From positions 1 through 47,661 of the forward strand of contig ASZZ01000014.1 in assembly GCA_000430305.1 (NCBI GenBank): 47,661 nucleotides of DNA, given 5' to 3'. Positions 46,784-47,661 of the stretch are shown piece by piece. The position numbers and the translations under genes were made by a program. Under the pieces are notes generated by a model, which was not told where the DNA came from, did no database searches, and was given only the letters and a program-made list of their open reading frames with translations. Positions within the stretch are counted from its first letter, which is position 1, and every line of letters begins with the position of its first letter. This stretch comes from Streptococcus mitis 17/34 (GTDB lineage Bacteria > Bacillota > Bacilli > Lactobacillales > Streptococcaceae).

Positions 46784-47661
46784 TCACTCTTCTTCCTTCC
46801 GTTTTCGTGAAATGAGAAGTCCACCAGTCATAGCTGCTAAGAGAGCTACAACAAGTGATGTATTTGATTTCTCTGTTCCTGTATTTGGAAGTTCTCGATC
46901 TTTATTTATTGTAGTTTCAGATGTTGGCGTTCCCTCTGACATTTCATTAGCACTACCGTCGTAATCTGGCTGAGCTGGCATTTCTTCTGGAATACTATTT
47001 ACACTACCTTCATAGTCTGGTTGAGCTGGGGTAACTTCTGGAATGCCGTTAACACTGCCTGTGTAGGCTGGAATTTCTACAGTTGGTGGCGTAATCAAGT
47101 TACCTTCACCATCCGTACTACTTGTGCCCACTGGATCGGTATACGCTGGAACTTCTACAGTTGGTGGTGTAATGACATTGCCTTCGCCATCCGTACTACT
47201 TGTGCCCACTGGATCGGTATACGCTGGAACTTCTACAGTTGGTGGGGTAATAACATTGCCTTCGCCATCTGTACTACTTGTACCTACTGGATCGGTGTAG
47301 GCTGGAACTTCGACACTTGGTGGCGTAATCAAGTTACCTTCACCATCCGTACTACTTGTGCCTACTGGATCGGTGTAGGCTGGAATCTCTACAGTTGGTG
47401 GGGTAAGCAAGTTGCCCTCGCCATCCGTACTACTTGTGCCTACTGGATCGGTATAGGCTGGAACTTCTACACTTGGTGGTGTAATAACATTGCCTTCGCC
47501 ATCCGTACTACTTGTGCCCACTGGATCGGTATAGGCTGGAACTTCTACACTTGGTGGTGTAATCAAGTTGCCTTCACCATCCGTACTACTTGTGCCCACT
47601 GGATCGGTGTAGGCTGGTTGACTTGGAGATACTTCTGGAATACCGTTTACACCAGAGTCTT
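46784..47661 (-). CDS. C-terminal part of a repeat-bearing LPXTG cell-wall protein (partial)
   Basis: The frame is open to the window edge, so only about 292 residues are seen. Seven tandem 26-residue repeats (GTSSTDGEGN, then LITPPSVEVPAYTDPV or close variants) are followed by three shorter degenerate units (NGIPEVTPAQPDYEGSV type). The sorting signal is LPNTG, a hydrophobic span (SLVVALLAAMTGGLLI) and the RKRKEEE tail. Sortase A would link it to peptidoglycan, with the Pro/Asp-rich repeats acting as a wall-spanning stalk. The functional N-terminus is outside the window and the protein cannot be named. Confidence 0.88.
   Translation of the reverse strand, partial: DSGVNGIPEVSPSQPAYTDPVGTSSTDGEGNLITPPSVEVPAYTDPVGTSSTDGEGNVITPPSVEVPAYTDPVGTSSTDGEGNLLTPPTVEIPAYTDPVGTSSTDGEGNLITPPSVEVPAYTDPVGTSSTDGEGNVITPPTVEVPAYTDPVGTSSTDGEGNVITPPTVEVPAYTDPVGTSSTDGEGNLITPPTVEIPAYTGSVNGIPEVTPAQPDYEGSVNSIPEEMPAQPDYDGSANEMSEGTPTSETTINKDRELPNTGTEKSNTSLVVALLAAMTGGLLISRKRKEEE
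47054..47617. repeat. 78-bp tandem repeat array in the LPXTG gene
   Basis: Seven full copies of a 78-bp unit. Units differ by a few synonymous and conservative changes (L/V-I/L, S/T, V/I). An incomplete copy borders the array at the window edge. Confidence 0.9.

Noticed and set aside
47054-47617. CRISPR-like array
   Set aside because: The regular 78-bp periodicity has no spacers. The units are translated in frame into a wall-protein stalk.

Overview
The window looks like chromosome of a Streptococcus mitis-group organism (S. mitis, S. pseudopneumoniae or S. pneumoniae). The evidence is two full BOX repeats, a choline-binding surface protein, a ComX-type cin-box in front of ssbB, a blpT/blpR/blpH bacteriocin quorum-sensing locus, an IS630-Spn1-like remnant, and housekeeping proteins whose sequences and lengths match this group. 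Most genes lie on the minus strand.

Layout, left to right. (1) 0-8.5 kb: rRNA/tRNA uracil methyltransferase, recX, ntdP, queH, groESL with a CIRCE operator, competence-induced ssbB, an SDR oxidoreductase, ytpR, a thioredoxin-like protein and a small DUF4651-type protein. (2) 8.6-13.1 kb: a choline-binding protein, pyrG broken by two single-base deletions behind an intact CTP-sensing attenuator, rpoE (delta) and an orphan DUF3883-type nuclease-fold protein. (3) 13.2-20.7 kb: a T-box operon ending in valS, a frameshifted helix-hairpin-helix gene, a DUF1912/DUF438/DUF1858 cluster, a BOX and two small membrane or hypothetical genes. (4) 20.9-28.1 kb: the translation/transcription operon rimP-nusA-ylxR-L7Ae-infB-rbfA and the ccrZ-trmB pair. 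(5) 28.2-36.6 kb: a remodelled blp locus. (6) 36.6-39.2 kb: an Ecs-like ABC exporter, a HIT hydrolase and a small coiled-coil protein. (7) 39.2-44.9 kb: hrcA-grpE-dnaK-dnaJ, with two CIRCEs and unusually repeat-rich gaps on both sides of dnaK. (8) 44.9-47.7 kb: a PadR/DUF2812 operon, an IS630-Spn1-like fragment and the C-terminal end of a repeat-bearing LPXTG protein that runs off the window.

The most interesting part is the blp locus. It keeps the sensor kinase, the response regulator and blpT. The places where the pheromone gene blpC and the exporter blpAB would normally sit hold other genes. By hand I found six BlpR-type direct-repeat boxes with the same geometry: 21 bp between half-sites and about 37 bp from the second half-site to the -10. 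They drive blpRH, blpT and four effector modules. In those modules the only bacteriocin gene has an in-frame TGA, a second is reduced to a leader relic, and the rest encodes small membrane proteins of immunity type, including one gene present in three copies (one broken). As it stands the locus looks like a listening and immunity island rather than a producing one. One bacteriocin-operon gene (29648-29968) resembles a small phage protein family and is unexplained.

A second theme is single-base homopolymer indels: GGG to GG twice in pyrG, A6 to A7 in the helix-hairpin-helix gene and T8 to T7 in a small membrane gene. Because pyrG should be essential, sequencing error must be excluded before these are treated as biology.
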